Of a DNA stretch of 64,000 bases, positions 9,591-18,565 are shown piece after piece. The notes beneath the pieces were generated by a model. That model ran no database searches and was not told the origin of the DNA. It saw only the letters and a program-made list of their open reading frames with translations. This stretch comes from Flavobacterium inviolabile (GTDB lineage: Bacteria > Bacteroidota > Bacteroidia > Flavobacteriales > Flavobacteriaceae). Position numbers and translations under genes: made by a program. Every line of letters begins with the position of its first letter. Within the stretch, counting starts at the first letter, position 1. The DNA lies in NCBI RefSeq assembly GCF_013389455.1, contig NZ_CP058278.1:3472001-3536000 (forward strand). The letters are read 5' to 3'.

Positions 9591-10748
9591 ATGAAGATTT
9601 TTGATGTCATATTGCTCTCAGTTCCTATTTTTTCTTCACTGACATGTGGTGCCATTTTTTTTGTCTCCTATCAGGATAAGCTTACCCCGGTTGAAAACAC
9701 CATTAAAAAGCTGTTGGTTTGCTATTTTCTGATGATGATTTTCTTATGGTTTAAGTTTGAGATCTATGTATCGCTACAGCAAACACTCCGGTATATCATC
9801 CCTTTGTATTGCCTTGTTTTACAAACCATCAATGTTGTTTTTTATAATTTTATTTATGCCTTAACGCCTTTGGGCAAACGGAAAACCATTCCTCTTTTTC
9901 ATTACCTGATTCCCTGTATTCTCTTTGTGATAGTGTCTGTTATCACCTTTGCTCACTATATCCATGATCCGGAATCGTTTATACCCCGAAAAGATGCTTT
10001 TATATTCCTGCGTCCGTATATCGTTATTTCCACCATTGTCTATATGATAATCTATATCGGCTTGTGTGTAAAACGGGTTTATCAATACCGCCAAAGCATT
10101 ATCCTGCAATACGGAAAAGAGAAATGGGAATCCATGCACTGGCTGTCCTTAGTAATTGGTTTGAGAGTCCTGTTTTTCGTTGTTTTTATTATAGACCTTA
10201 TTTTTCATATCAGGAATTTCGCGTTACTCATTTCATTTATTTCGACACCGTTACAGCACATACTTATAGTTTATAATATTATCCAGCGTAATTACCTGCT
10301 GTATACCCCGAAGCAAACCCAGACCATACTGGTTACTTCCGGCAATGTACTGCAAATCAAAAAGAGGAAACGAAAACGGGATATTTCCGAAAAAGAAGCC
10401 ATGGCTTTAGGAGAGCGGCTGATTGTGCAATCTGAATTTGAAAAGTACTTTAAAGAAAACAAGCCGTACCTGGATCCTCAGTTTAAAATCACGGATTTAA
10501 TCTTTCCATTCCATGTAAACCGGACCTATCTCTCCACTTTTATTAATAAAACCTATGGCATGAATTTTAGCAATTATGTCAATAACTGGCGGTTAATGGA
10601 AGTCAAACGGCTTGCCCGGCTGCCTCAAAATAAAGACAGGGATATTGCAGAACTGGTCGCAGAAGCCGGTTTTGGAAGTTTCCGAAATTACCTGAGGGTG
10701 AAAAAAGCGGAAGATTCCGATAATAATCCTGTAAACGACCAATACTAA
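9591..10748 (+). CDS. membrane-anchored AraC-type transcriptional regulator (1)
   Basis: This 385-residue protein has about seven predicted membrane helices in residues 1-240 and a cytoplasmic DNA-binding C-terminus. The AraC-type double helix-turn-helix lies at about residues 285-375 (KITDLIFPFHVNRTYLSTFI ... NWRLMEVKRLARL ... IAELVAEAGFGSFRNYLR). Regulators of this design are common in Bacteroidota and presumably sense a membrane signal. The downstream gene is a paralogue, 10 bp away, so the two form an operon. Targets may include the adjacent surface-protein genes, but this is inferred from position alone. Confidence 0.88.
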   Translation: MKIFDVILLSVPIFSSLTCGAIFFVSYQDKLTPVENTIKKLLVCYFLMMIFLWFKFEIYVSLQQTLRYIIPLYCLVLQTINVVFYNFIYALTPLGKRKTIPLFHYLIPCILFVIVSVITFAHYIHDPESFIPRKDAFIFLRPYIVISTIVYMIIYIGLCVKRVYQYRQSIILQYGKEKWESMHWLSLVIGLRVLFFVVFIIDLIFHIRNFALLISFISTPLQHILIVYNIIQRNYLLYTPKQTQTILVTSGNVLQIKKRKRKRDISEKEAMALGERLIVQSEFEKYFKENKPYLDPQFKITDLIFPFHVNRTYLSTFINKTYGMNFSNYVNNWRLMEVKRLARLPQNKDRDIAELVAEAGFGSFRNYLRVKKAEDSDNNPVNDQY

Positions 10749-10758
10749 TTTTTAAAAG

Positions 10759-11886
10759 ATGGATTTAAAGAATACCATACTGATCATGTCTTTTTCGGCA
10801 CCTGTCTTTTCAGCGTTGTTCTGTATTGTACTGCTATTGTTTAAATTAAACAAAACCAATACCGCTCAACTGAGAAGGCTCATCCGGCTGCTGGTATTTT
10901 TCTATACCCTGTTAGGACTGTTCTTTATTATTATGGCTTTATACTATTTTAACAGAATGGCTTATCTGTATATGGTTTCGATTGATTTCCTGTCCAGTTT
11001 GCTGCTTCCTGTAATGCTATACCATATTATTTTTAAGCTCACCCGAGTACGGAAACAGGAGCCTTTCCCGATACTGCACTATGTTTTTCCCATTATCCTG
11101 TATATCGTACACACCTTGTGGCTCACCTTTATCCCGCTGGATGTAAAGCTGTTACTGGTAGAAAAAAGGGTTTTCTTTGTTGAAGAATACGAATGGTTTT
11201 CGGCTTTTGACAGTTTTCGTTTTTTTATCCGGGCAGTGATCGGGATTTTTTACCTGTTGTTATCGGTTAAAAGAACCCGGAAATACCAGGAGAACATCAT
11301 TAATTACTCTGCCGATATCGGGCAGACTTCCCTGCGATGGGTCTATCAGATATTCCTGTGTATCATTATCCTGTTACCGGTTCCGCTATTGTATTATTTC
11401 TCTAAAAGCGGTAGTACAACAGAGTATTTGCTGATTATCCTGCCTAATTTTTTTACCATATTTTTAAATGTGGTTATGTGCTACAATATCTTTACCAATA
11501 ATTTTATACTGCTCACAGAAAATATTGTGGTCAAGCAATTTAAAGCGAAAGATAAAGACAAGGACAATAGCAAAACCAATATCGACCGGCAGCATTTTGA
11601 AAAATATATTCATGAAAAGAAACCCTATCTGGAACCTAAGCTGAAAATTACGGATCTGACACTGGAACTGGGTACCAACCGCAGCTATCTTTCTGCCTTT
11701 ATCAATACCAATTACAACATGAATTTTAGTGCTTACATTAACAAATGCCGTATAGCGGAACTGGAAATCATGCGGGAAGATCCCGCCTATGCCGACCTTC
11801 CGGAAATCGAACTGATCTACCTGTCCGGATTTAGTAATTACCGTGGCTATAAAAGAACAAAAGAACTTTTTGAAACGGTTTCTTAG
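10759..11886 (+). CDS. membrane-anchored AraC-type transcriptional regulator (2)
   Basis: This is a paralogue of the preceding gene, with the same layout. Hydrophobic helices span residues of about 8-245 and a C-terminal AraC-type domain lies at about 280-370 (KPYLEPKLKITDLTLELGTN, RSYLSAFI, NKCRIAELEIMRE, IELIYLSGFSNYRGYKR). The second helix-turn-helix is shorter and more degenerate than in paralogue 1. Co-transcription is likely because only 10 bp separate the genes. No terminator is obvious between its stop and the convergent locus A. Confidence 0.87.
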   Translation: MDLKNTILIMSFSAPVFSALFCIVLLLFKLNKTNTAQLRRLIRLLVFFYTLLGLFFIIMALYYFNRMAYLYMVSIDFLSSLLLPVMLYHIIFKLTRVRKQEPFPILHYVFPIILYIVHTLWLTFIPLDVKLLLVEKRVFFVEEYEWFSAFDSFRFFIRAVIGIFYLLLSVKRTRKYQENIINYSADIGQTSLRWVYQIFLCIIILLPVPLLYYFSKSGSTTEYLLIILPNFFTIFLNVVMCYNIFTNNFILLTENIVVKQFKAKDKDKDNSKTNIDRQHFEKYIHEKKPYLEPKLKITDLTLELGTNRSYLSAFINTNYNMNFSAYINKCRIAELEIMREDPAYADLPEIELIYLSGFSNYRGYKRTKELFETVS

Positions 11887-11895
11887 AGAATCGCT

Positions 11896-12060
11896 TTAGC
11901 AGTAATCAAAAAGATATTTCATTACGGCTGTTTTATCAAAATATACTTTCTCATTTGAAGGTATTGGTGGTAATTCTTCTGATAAATATACGTCTTCTTG
12001 TAATCCTACTTTTAACTTCCCGACATAATATTTATACTCATTCCTGCCCTTAAATAGTTG
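11896..12060 (-). pseudogene. 3' remnant of a gene downstream of the DUF6705-like gene in locus A
   Basis: Between a TAG (12061-12063) and a TAA (11896-11898) there is a 54-codon open frame without a usable ATG near its start. It reads QLFKGRNEYKYYVGKLKVGL, continues QEDVYLSEELPPIPSNEKV and ends YFDKTAVMKYLFDYC. Its composition is that of a genuine protein C-terminus rather than random sequence. It starts 21 bp after the stop of the DUF6705-like gene on the same strand. I read it as the truncated tail of a further partner gene in locus A. The family is not recognised. Confidence 0.5.
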
Positions 12061-12081
12061 CTATATAGATTTCTATCGTTA

Positions 12082-12708
12082 CTAATTCACTTTAGTCAAT
12101 ATTATATCGGTTGGAATTGTGAATGTACTCGGTTCATCTGATCCCCGCATCCCCATAGGTAAAGTTACTTTCCATTTTGCTGTAAGTGGATTAGAATTCG
12201 CATTTATTGTAAATACAAGATTACCTTCTATCCCCATTTGATAATTAGGATGTAATGACCCAGCAACATCAAATATTGTTCCTGTCATCTTATAACTCTC
12301 CAATGCTTTTCCAGCAGCAATAATTGTTGGCCATGGTGTCGAAGAGCTACCTATATTAATTTGTGAGGTATATATTACTGACTCATTGGGTTGCCCATAA
12401 TTCTGAACCATTTTGTAATGGCCGCTTAATTCATCATGAAACATTTTTTTTGAAGTACTTGTTGCCGGATATTCAACTTTCGTTTTCTTCCATAGCTGTA
12501 ATACAAAAGTTTGATTACCATTTTGATAAATCCATGTACCTATAAATGGGGTAAAATAATTATTTACATCTTTATAATAATATGTGAATAAATTCCCTTC
12601 TTTATTATTAGGATTATAATATTGTTTTAACTCTACTATCTTCTCTTGCTGTGCATGACAAAATTGTAAAGCAAACAACAATACAAATAATTTTAATATC
12701 TTTTTCAT
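12082..12708 (-). CDS. exported DUF6705-like protein (locus A)
   Basis: This 208-residue protein has a signal peptide (MKKILKLFVLLFALQFCHAQ). It carries the family motif YYKDVNNYFTPFIGTWIYQN at about residues 44-63 and then a series of beta strands. It resembles the six tandem genes at 58043-61823 in the motif YYKD-N-F-IGTW and in length, but it lacks their CxxC pair and ends differently (IPTDIILTKVN). It starts 13 bp after the stop of the locus A lipoprotein, so the two are co-transcribed. DUF6705 is a family without known function. The fixed position after a variable-tip lipoprotein suggests a cognate partner or immunity protein (inference). Confidence 0.75.
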   Translation of the reverse strand: MKKILKLFVLLFALQFCHAQQEKIVELKQYYNPNNKEGNLFTYYYKDVNNYFTPFIGTWIYQNGNQTFVLQLWKKTKVEYPATSTSKKMFHDELSGHYKMVQNYGQPNESVIYTSQINIGSSSTPWPTIIAAGKALESYKMTGTIFDVAGSLHPNYQMGIEGNLVFTINANSNPLTAKWKVTLPMGMRGSDEPSTFTIPTDIILTKVN

Positions 12709-12721
12709 AATATATTATTTT

Positions 12722-14251
12722 TTAATCTGTACATGGTTTATTTTTCACGACTCCTTTAGAATCAACCTCCAGTTTTTCTAAGGTTGTAAAATCTGCATTT
12801 ATTTCAAATAATGATATTCCTAAATTTGCCTCTTTTATAAAATTCAAAAATGCTTTTTTATCGTCATTAGGATTACTATTTACTTTTATACTTCCTTCTT
12901 CAATTTCATAGTACTTATCTTTTATCATCTTCATTTTCATCAGTCTTTTTGTATCAACAACGGTTCCTACTGGTTGATCAAATGGATAATAATGAAATTC
13001 TTTTAGACAAGAGACACAATCTATAGTCATTGCATATCGCGTGCCATCAGCTGTAAATACATAAAAAACAAATTCATTAGCATCAATATGATTATTTTGC
13101 ACTAATCTACTAATTGTGGCAATATCATTCCAAGAAAAAACAGAATATGTGCCATTGCCATCGGGACCATAAGCATCATGAGTATGTGCCAGCATTTCAT
13201 ATTTATATGCCGGGTTTATATCAATATTAATAATTCCTGCAGTTCCTGATGGTATGTTTTGAATTGGATTTACAGAAGTTGCTGTAGCACTCTTATCTAT
13301 AAAAATACCGTTTTCATGATTTTCCGAGGTAGTCTCTGCCAAGTTTATTAATTTCTGTTTTAATTCCGGAAATTTTGCCAATTGCTTATTGATTTTTTTA
13401 CAATTAGAAAGTACTTCTTCTTCCCCTTCCAACACCGGCACTGTTGTAAAATCAGGACAACGCGGACAAGGATTCGGCGGTGTCAGCCCATCATCATTTC
13501 CGGGTTCGCCATCACCGCCGCCACCTCCGGTACCGCCCATACCATCACCACCGGAATATTGTCCGGCGCCGGCACCAAAACTGCCGCCTCCGGCTACCAT
13601 ATCGCAGGTCGTGGTGGTTACCTCAAACAAGTGGTTCGGGTTGTTGCAATACTGAGTCGCCACATGCGGTGTGGTCGATCCGCTTCCCGACCAGGACTGG
13701 TCACACATCATCACTGTTGCCGTAACACAGACTATTTTTTTCCCTGCCAGCTCTGCATTGTATTCAATTGGTGTAATGCGGATCGCTCCGCTAAAATAAA
13801 AGGATTCGTGCGTGACACTCGGAACGATAGGTACTTCCGGAGTATATTTTACGATAAAAGCCCTGGTTGAGCCTGGATTATCCGTATGGATCACCAGGTT
13901 TTCAAAACAGGTACTGTCCGGTGTTTCCCGGACGATCTGAAAGGTATAGGAGGTTTTCCCTTCTTTTTCGATGACAATCGCTTTATCCGGTAAAATCGTA
14001 AAGCCGTATTGGGCTTCCATGATTGTTCCGGAGAAGCTGCCTTTGCCGTGTTTGCCTTTGTTTAAGCCGGAAAGTGCCTGTACAAAGGGCTGTTCCTTTG
14101 AGAGCGCTTCAAAAGTGCTGTTGCGTATGGCAAGCCGTTCCCGGTAAGCATTCTTCTGAATAACATCTTCTTCCAATTCACATCCGGTGAGCAATCCCCC
14201 AAGTATAAACAATACGGCATAACAAATGGTTTTAATTTGTTTTTGATTCAT
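12722..14251 (-). CDS. lipoprotein with JAMM/JAB-like C-terminal domain (locus A, variable-tip)
   Basis: This 509-residue lipoprotein has a signal with lipobox LLTGC (Cys24). Residues 1-275 are almost identical to the locus B protein: by eye only three conservative substitutions (E/D, K/R, I/V). This part has a beta-rich domain, then a Gly-rich linker (about residues 220-250) and a CPRCPDF segment. After Glu275 the two proteins are unrelated in sequence. The A tip contains E313 in an E-x-G context, H356-T-H358 and S373-x-x-D376, which fits the JAMM metallopeptidase pattern (Glu, HxH, SxxD), although the HxH-to-Ser spacing is longer than usual. A toxin or peptidase effector anchored at the envelope is the likely role (inference). 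Confidence 0.75.
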   Translation of the reverse strand: MNQKQIKTICYAVLFILGGLLTGCELEEDVIQKNAYRERLAIRNSTFEALSKEQPFVQALSGLNKGKHGKGSFSGTIMEAQYGFTILPDKAIVIEKEGKTSYTFQIVRETPDSTCFENLVIHTDNPGSTRAFIVKYTPEVPIVPSVTHESFYFSGAIRITPIEYNAELAGKKIVCVTATVMMCDQSWSGSGSTTPHVATQYCNNPNHLFEVTTTTCDMVAGGGSFGAGAGQYSGGDGMGGTGGGGGDGEPGNDDGLTPPNPCPRCPDFTTVPVLEGEEEVLSNCKKINKQLAKFPELKQKLINLAETTSENHENGIFIDKSATATSVNPIQNIPSGTAGIINIDINPAYKYEMLAHTHDAYGPDGNGTYSVFSWNDIATISRLVQNNHIDANEFVFYVFTADGTRYAMTIDCVSCLKEFHYYPFDQPVGTVVDTKRLMKMKMIKDKYYEIEEGSIKVNSNPNDDKKAFLNFIKEANLGISLFEINADFTTLEKLEVDSKGVVKNKPCTD

Positions 14252-14483
14252 AATCTCGCTTTTAGATTTACAAATAGTACCTGTTTACCGGGCAGTACTT
14301 TTGTGGGTTTACACAAAAAACACCCGGTGCAGCAAAAAGGCTATTCCTGTTGCTGTTTGTTTCGGTTATATGGGGAACGATAACCGTATGTTATTTTAAT
14401 GGGGAGTGTATGTTGTTGTTTTACAACAGGATAAACATAAAGCTTTATTTTGAGATATACAAATAATATTTAGAATAATGTTT
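13427..14483 (-). repeat. inverted repeat copy A (about 1.06 kb; leader plus lipoprotein N-terminus)
   Basis: This segment matches 56296-57351 in the opposite orientation, with a few substitutions and one or two single-base indels. It includes about 230 bp upstream of the ATG and 825 bp of coding sequence. Identity ends sharply at the codon for Glu275 on one side and near an A/T-rich run on the other. Confidence 0.93.
14414..14428 (-). promoter_or_regulatory. conserved palindrome TGTTG-N5-CAACA in the locus A leader
   Basis: TGTTGTTTTACAACA is an inverted repeat about 165 bp upstream of the lipoprotein ATG. The same element appears at 56351-56365 in locus B, with a changed centre but intact arms. 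This is what one expects of an operator or RNA hairpin. The binder is unknown. Confidence 0.45.
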
Positions 14484-14534
14484 AAAAAAAACAAAATACT
14501 GCGCTATAGTTATTACATTTCTACAGGTATTTTT

Positions 14535-14939
14535 TTAGCGGAGGTTTTTCTTATTCCGGTAATAAAGCGAAAAAGGATGCCCCAACCGCAGCAGCAGCAA
14601 GACCAAAAGCAGTAAGATTCCTTCTGCAACCGCCGCTTTGACATGGTGTTCCAGCAAATAGAAGCCGCTTATGACCACAAATCGTGAGGCCATTAAAAAA
14701 CAGCCCCATACAAATGCAGCCGGAAACAATATTATAACAGTATTTAAAACGGTCACGATTCCCAATACCATAATCCCCTCAGTAGAAAAACCACATTCAT
14801 AAAAAATGGCAACCAGGCTGGGCTTTCCGGTAATCAGGTCAATGCCTTTGAACAGTTCTTCAATTACTAAAAATACCGTGAGCAATATGCTGATATACCG
14901 CCCTAATTTCCCCGTTACCCTAACCCTTTTAGCTTCCAT
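14535..14939 (-). CDS. small integral membrane protein, unknown function
   Basis: This 134-residue protein has about four hydrophobic segments (residues 14-32, 55-73, 76-97 and 102-118). The N-terminus is basic (MEAKRVRVTGKLGRYIS) and the C-terminus is basic (YYRNKKNLR). The layout recalls small DoxX-like or phosphate-starvation-type membrane proteins, but no defining motif is visible, so I give no function. It sits just upstream of the locus A leader on the same strand, outside the duplicated segment. It has no counterpart at locus B. Confidence 0.65.
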   Translation of the reverse strand: MEAKRVRVTGKLGRYISILLTVFLVIEELFKGIDLITGKPSLVAIFYECGFSTEGIMVLGIVTVLNTVIILFPAAFVWGCFLMASRFVVISGFYLLEHHVKAAVAEGILLLLVLLLLRLGHPFSLYYRNKKNLR

Positions 14940-15012
14940 ATCAATCTCTTTTTTCGTATTGCTACCTGTAATTCCTTTTTAAACGTCATGTTATAACCAA
15001 CCACTTTTATTA

Positions 15013-15039
15013 AAAGAAGGGGCATAAAGCCCCTTCTTT
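15013..15039 (-). terminator. strong intrinsic hairpin below the T9SS cassette
   Basis: An 11-bp perfect stem (AAAGAAGGGGC / GCCCCTTCTTT) encloses a 5-nt loop and is flanked by T/A-rich sequence on both sides. It is about 310 bp downstream of the stop at 15353. It can serve as the terminator of the minus-strand operon 15353-19786. Confidence 0.65.
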
Positions 15040-15040
15040 A

Positions 15041-15071
15041 ATTTACCACTGGTTGCAGTCCCGTGGTAAAT
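15041..15071. other. second hairpin next to the terminator
   Basis: ATTTACCAC (15041-15049) pairs with GTGGTAAAT (15063-15071) over a 13-nt loop. It directly abuts the 15013-15039 hairpin. No U-tract follows, so it may be an RNA structure or a protein site rather than a terminator. Confidence 0.4.
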
Positions 15072-15352
15072 CCTAAAAACCAAAAAAAACTAACTTCCTG
15101 CTAAAGCTATTCACTTTGTGTGACCCTACCGGTCAACACTATTCTTACTAAGATCTCCAGTGTCCTCATAAATATAGCACCTCTTCCCTGTCACGTTCTT
15201 CTAAGATCACATCATACTATTATGGCCAAACAAATTGATTTCTTAAACCCCCATTAAAAAACCGCGATGGTACCATAAATCAAGACAATGCAGGAAAGAA
15301 GGCTATATCAAAACAACAGATTGGTAAATCTTACTAATACAGTCTATTTTAT

Positions 15353-17566
15353 TTATTCTTTTTCCGGTGCCTGATCTTTCAGGATAATAATGAATTCGGA
15401 ACGCCGGTTAAGCTCATGTTCGGCTTCTGTACATTTCACACCATTACCGCAATTGTTAATCAGCTGTGACTCTCCATAACCGTCACCCCAAATTCTTTCC
15501 GGAGAAATAGCACCTTTATGGATAATATAATCGATGGTCGCTTTTGCCCTGTTTTTGGATAGCCTCATGTTAAAGTCATCCTTCCCTCTGCTGTCTGTAT
15601 GCGAACGGACCTCAATGGAAATACTCGGACGGTTCTTAATCAGGTCAATCACTTTATCCAGTTCTTTTTCGGATGATTTCCGGATGCTGTAGCCTCCGTA
15701 ATCAAAATAAATCGGATTCAGTTTTAGTTTTTCCGTAAGGTCATCCCCTTCTTTCAGGGTTACGACCTTATCATCCACAATTACCGACAGTTCGTTAAAC
15801 AAGGCTACCGATATTTCTTTACGTTCTGAAATTTTCACCCCGTCCACAAGCACTTTCTCGGAAGCATATCCTTTCTTTTTAAACAGGAACGTATGGTTTC
15901 TGAGCGGTGGCAGATCCAGTGTATATTTTCCGAGTGAATCCGTTAAAACCGTTTTGATTTTTTCATTCCGTTCGTTGAAAATAACCACGCTCACGCCGGC
16001 TATCGGCTCCGTTGTCATGCTGTCTTTTACCGTACCGAAATAAACGGCATTCAGGTTAAACGGAAAGCGGATCGGCTTGTTTTCCAGAAATTCATACAGA
16101 TCATCATCGCCGCTGCCGCCCGGTTTGTTCGAGGTAAAAAAGCCTCTTTTTGTTTCGTTGTCAATCACGTAGGCAAAATCGTCATAGACCGAATTAACCG
16201 GTTCGCCGATATTGACCACCACATAGGTACCGTTACTGTCTTTTGCCGCAGCAAAAATGTCCAGACCACCCATACCGGGATGCCCATCTGAAGCAAAATA
16301 TAATATTCCGTTATCGTCTACAAAAGGAAAGGTTTCCCTGCCCAGTGTGTTGATCTTGTCGTCCAGTGCTTCCACCTTTGATTCCAAACCGCCGCCTTTT
16401 TTCCTGTTTACCACATAGATATCGGTATTTCCCATCTTATTTTTCCGGTTGGAAACAAAAAACAACTGGCTGTCGTCCGGGCTTAGAGCCGGATGTCCGG
16501 AAGAAGCGCCATCTACATTTATCGGATACGGAAGCTGCACAATATTTGTCCAGACCCCGTTGATTTTCTGTGCCTGATAAAGTTTTAGCTGACTGACTTC
16601 CTTTTTATTTTTTCCGGCTGTTTTTTTGTTGTGATACAATTCCAGACGGGTAAAATACATCATGGTGCCGTCTTTCGTAATTACCGGTGTACTCTGGTGG
16701 TACCGGGCATTAATATCGCCGGGCAGCTTCTTTTCATTTTCCAGTCTTCCTTCATTGTTAATCGTTGCGGTATATAATTTCAGGAACGGCTTTTCGTTCC
16801 AGTTGTGTTTGCGTTTGATAAAAACGCCGGAATCTTTTGCTGTTGCATAGATAATTTCCTTGTATTTGGGCAGCTGCTCAAATACTTTTACCGGCACATC
16901 TTCCTTATTTTTATTTTTTGCAGCGGTTTCGCTTCTTGCTGCCAGGGCACGCTCGTCGTCATCCATTCGCTGCTCTTTTTTTTCTCTGGCTATTCTTGCT
17001 TTTTCTTCTTTTTCAAACTGGGCAATTTCTCCCGCCTGCTTTATGGTTTCTTCGTTGGGTACTAAAGCCGCCCCCATGTCGGACAAACCGGAATTTATCC
17101 TTGCTTCCGTTATGTCATCATACCTTCCGGACTGTTCCGCTATTGCGGCCATATATTCTTTTAACCGCCATTTTTTAGCTTCTTCCTCTTTTCCCATTTT
17201 GGAATAATAGTTTTCCATAGCCGTTAATGCCTGGGAATAATCCTGATTGGCGCGTAACGCCTGCGAATACCTGAAATAGTATTCCGGAGCCGGTGTTCCG
17301 CCCAGGTCCATTAGTTTGGCATACCATTCCAGGGCTTTGGTATAGTCCGAATTAAAATAATAGGTGTCGCCCAAACGGCCGTATACTTCTTTGGTCGTAT
17401 AGCCTTTTTCAACCAGTTGTCCGTATAATTTCCGGGCTTCAATAAAGGAAAACTCCTCATATTTTTTGTTGGCTTTTTCCAGTCTTTTATCCGGTTTTTG
17501 TGAGAATCCGACAGTACTGCTTAAACCGAAAAGTAAAACCAATACCAGATTTCTATTTAATATCAT
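15353..17566 (-). CDS. OmpA-family protein with TPR and PD40 repeats, T9SS-associated
   Basis: This 737-residue envelope protein has a signal peptide (about 1-22), TPR-like helices (25-150), a Lys/Glu-rich charged stretch (170-225), PD40/WD40-like beta-propeller repeats (about 250-490), a carboxypeptidase-regulatory-like domain (about 510-590) and a C-terminal OmpA peptidoglycan-binding domain (about 620-730; IYFDYGGYSIRKSS, SHTDSRGKDDFNMRLSKNRA). Proteins of this kind are routinely encoded next to PorP/SprF and a large sorting-domain protein in flavobacteria. It probably links outer-membrane PorP/SprF to peptidoglycan. It is 21 bp after the PorP/SprF gene. Confidence 0.92.
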   Translation of the reverse strand: MILNRNLVLVLLFGLSSTVGFSQKPDKRLEKANKKYEEFSFIEARKLYGQLVEKGYTTKEVYGRLGDTYYFNSDYTKALEWYAKLMDLGGTPAPEYYFRYSQALRANQDYSQALTAMENYYSKMGKEEEAKKWRLKEYMAAIAEQSGRYDDITEARINSGLSDMGAALVPNEETIKQAGEIAQFEKEEKARIAREKKEQRMDDDERALAARSETAAKNKNKEDVPVKVFEQLPKYKEIIYATAKDSGVFIKRKHNWNEKPFLKLYTATINNEGRLENEKKLPGDINARYHQSTPVITKDGTMMYFTRLELYHNKKTAGKNKKEVSQLKLYQAQKINGVWTNIVQLPYPINVDGASSGHPALSPDDSQLFFVSNRKNKMGNTDIYVVNRKKGGGLESKVEALDDKINTLGRETFPFVDDNGILYFASDGHPGMGGLDIFAAAKDSNGTYVVVNIGEPVNSVYDDFAYVIDNETKRGFFTSNKPGGSGDDDLYEFLENKPIRFPFNLNAVYFGTVKDSMTTEPIAGVSVVIFNERNEKIKTVLTDSLGKYTLDLPPLRNHTFLFKKKGYASEKVLVDGVKISERKEISVALFNELSVIVDDKVVTLKEGDDLTEKLKLNPIYFDYGGYSIRKSSEKELDKVIDLIKNRPSISIEVRSHTDSRGKDDFNMRLSKNRAKATIDYIIHKGAISPERIWGDGYGESQLINNCGNGVKCTEAEHELNRRSEFIIILKDQAPEKE

Positions 17567-17587
17567 ATCTATTGAATTACATGTTAG

Positions 17588-18502
17588 TTAGAAAAATCTT
17601 GGTGACATCATTCTGGCTTTAAGAGGCGAAATCAAATCAAAGCGCAGGAAAATTTCATGCGATCCGGAATTGTATTTCCCCAGTCTCTCGGTATCAAAAT
17701 CATAGGCATAGCCAATATTCAGTCCTCTCGAGATCTGAAAACCTGCCATACCACTCACGGAAGCATCCCAACGGTACGCCACTCCTAAAGTGAATTTTTC
17801 ATTAAACAGGAAATTGGCTGAAATATCTACCGCCAGCGGAGCACCGTTAACGGCTTTAACCATCGCTGCCGGCTTGAACTGAAGGCTTTCATTCAGGTCA
17901 AAAACATACCCTCCCATCACATAAAAGTGCATTTTTTCTGTCGCTACAGAAGTTTGTATATCGTCATAGAATTCGGTTTCCAGAAAACGGGGAACCGATA
18001 GTCCGGCATACCATTTTTCGGCATGAAAATAGGCTCCGGCTCCAACATTCGGCGACGTCTGGTTGATCACTCCCCGCAATTCCGAATCGGGATTGTCGTG
18101 AATGGTCAGCCGGTTATAATCGACTTCCAAAAAGTTACCGGAAACACTGATCCCTAACGACAGTTTTACCGTAGCGGACAGTTGAATCGGATAGGAATAA
18201 CTGGCCGATACCGTTGTTTCTTTCGATACGCCAATCTGATCATTAACTACCGAAAATCCCAATCCCTGACCACTGGCCGTTATGGGGGAATGAATCGTAA
18301 ACGTACCGGTTTTAGGTGCGCCTTCCAGCCCTACCCATTGGGTGCGGTACAGTCCCAGTATGCTCATTACTCCCCTGGTTCCTGTATAACCGGGATTGAT
18401 ATTCATTGTATTGTACATGTATTGTGTGTACTGCGAATCCTGTTGCCCGTAACTATTCATACCCATTACAGCGATTAACAGCAGCATAATATTTTTTTTC
18501 AT
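17588..18502 (-). CDS. type IX secretion system membrane protein PorP/SprF family
   Basis: This 304-residue outer-membrane beta-barrel protein begins with a signal peptide (MKKNIMLLLIAVMGMNSYGQ) and then the family hallmark QDSQYTQYMYNTMNINPGYT. The C-terminus ends in aromatic beta strands (EIFLRFDLISPLKARM, SPRFF). SprF-like proteins in Flavobacterium johnsoniae are needed for secretion or attachment of a partner carrying a type B sorting domain. Here the gene just upstream (18566-19786) carries such a domain, so the two are a likely pair. Confidence 0.95.
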   Translation of the reverse strand: MKKNIMLLLIAVMGMNSYGQQDSQYTQYMYNTMNINPGYTGTRGVMSILGLYRTQWVGLEGAPKTGTFTIHSPITASGQGLGFSVVNDQIGVSKETTVSASYSYPIQLSATVKLSLGISVSGNFLEVDYNRLTIHDNPDSELRGVINQTSPNVGAGAYFHAEKWYAGLSVPRFLETEFYDDIQTSVATEKMHFYVMGGYVFDLNESLQFKPAAMVKAVNGAPLAVDISANFLFNEKFTLGVAYRWDASVSGMAGFQISRGLNIGYAYDFDTERLGKYNSGSHEIFLRFDLISPLKARMMSPRFF

Positions 18503-18565
18503 AGGTTTCTCTTTTTGAATCCGGAATACAGTATATTCTTGCTTCTTTACTTTTCCCGGAAACAG

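Larger units (their letters stand above)
14940..15352. other. intergenic region with two adjacent hairpins
   Basis: No gene is seen. Two strong inverted repeats lie together near the left end (15013-15039 and 15041-15071, listed separately). The rest is unremarkable AT-rich sequence before the stop of the OmpA-family gene. Confidence 0.6.

Noticed and set aside
13382..13870. Frames opposite the Gly-rich linker of the locus A lipoprotein (and the matching ones at locus B)
   Set aside because: They arise from the GC-rich Gly codons of the real gene and contain Pro/Arg/His-rich shadows with no start context.
12082..14251. Locus A as an RHS/YD-repeat toxin
   Set aside because: There are no YD repeats; the carrier is a short lipoprotein with a Gly-rich linker.
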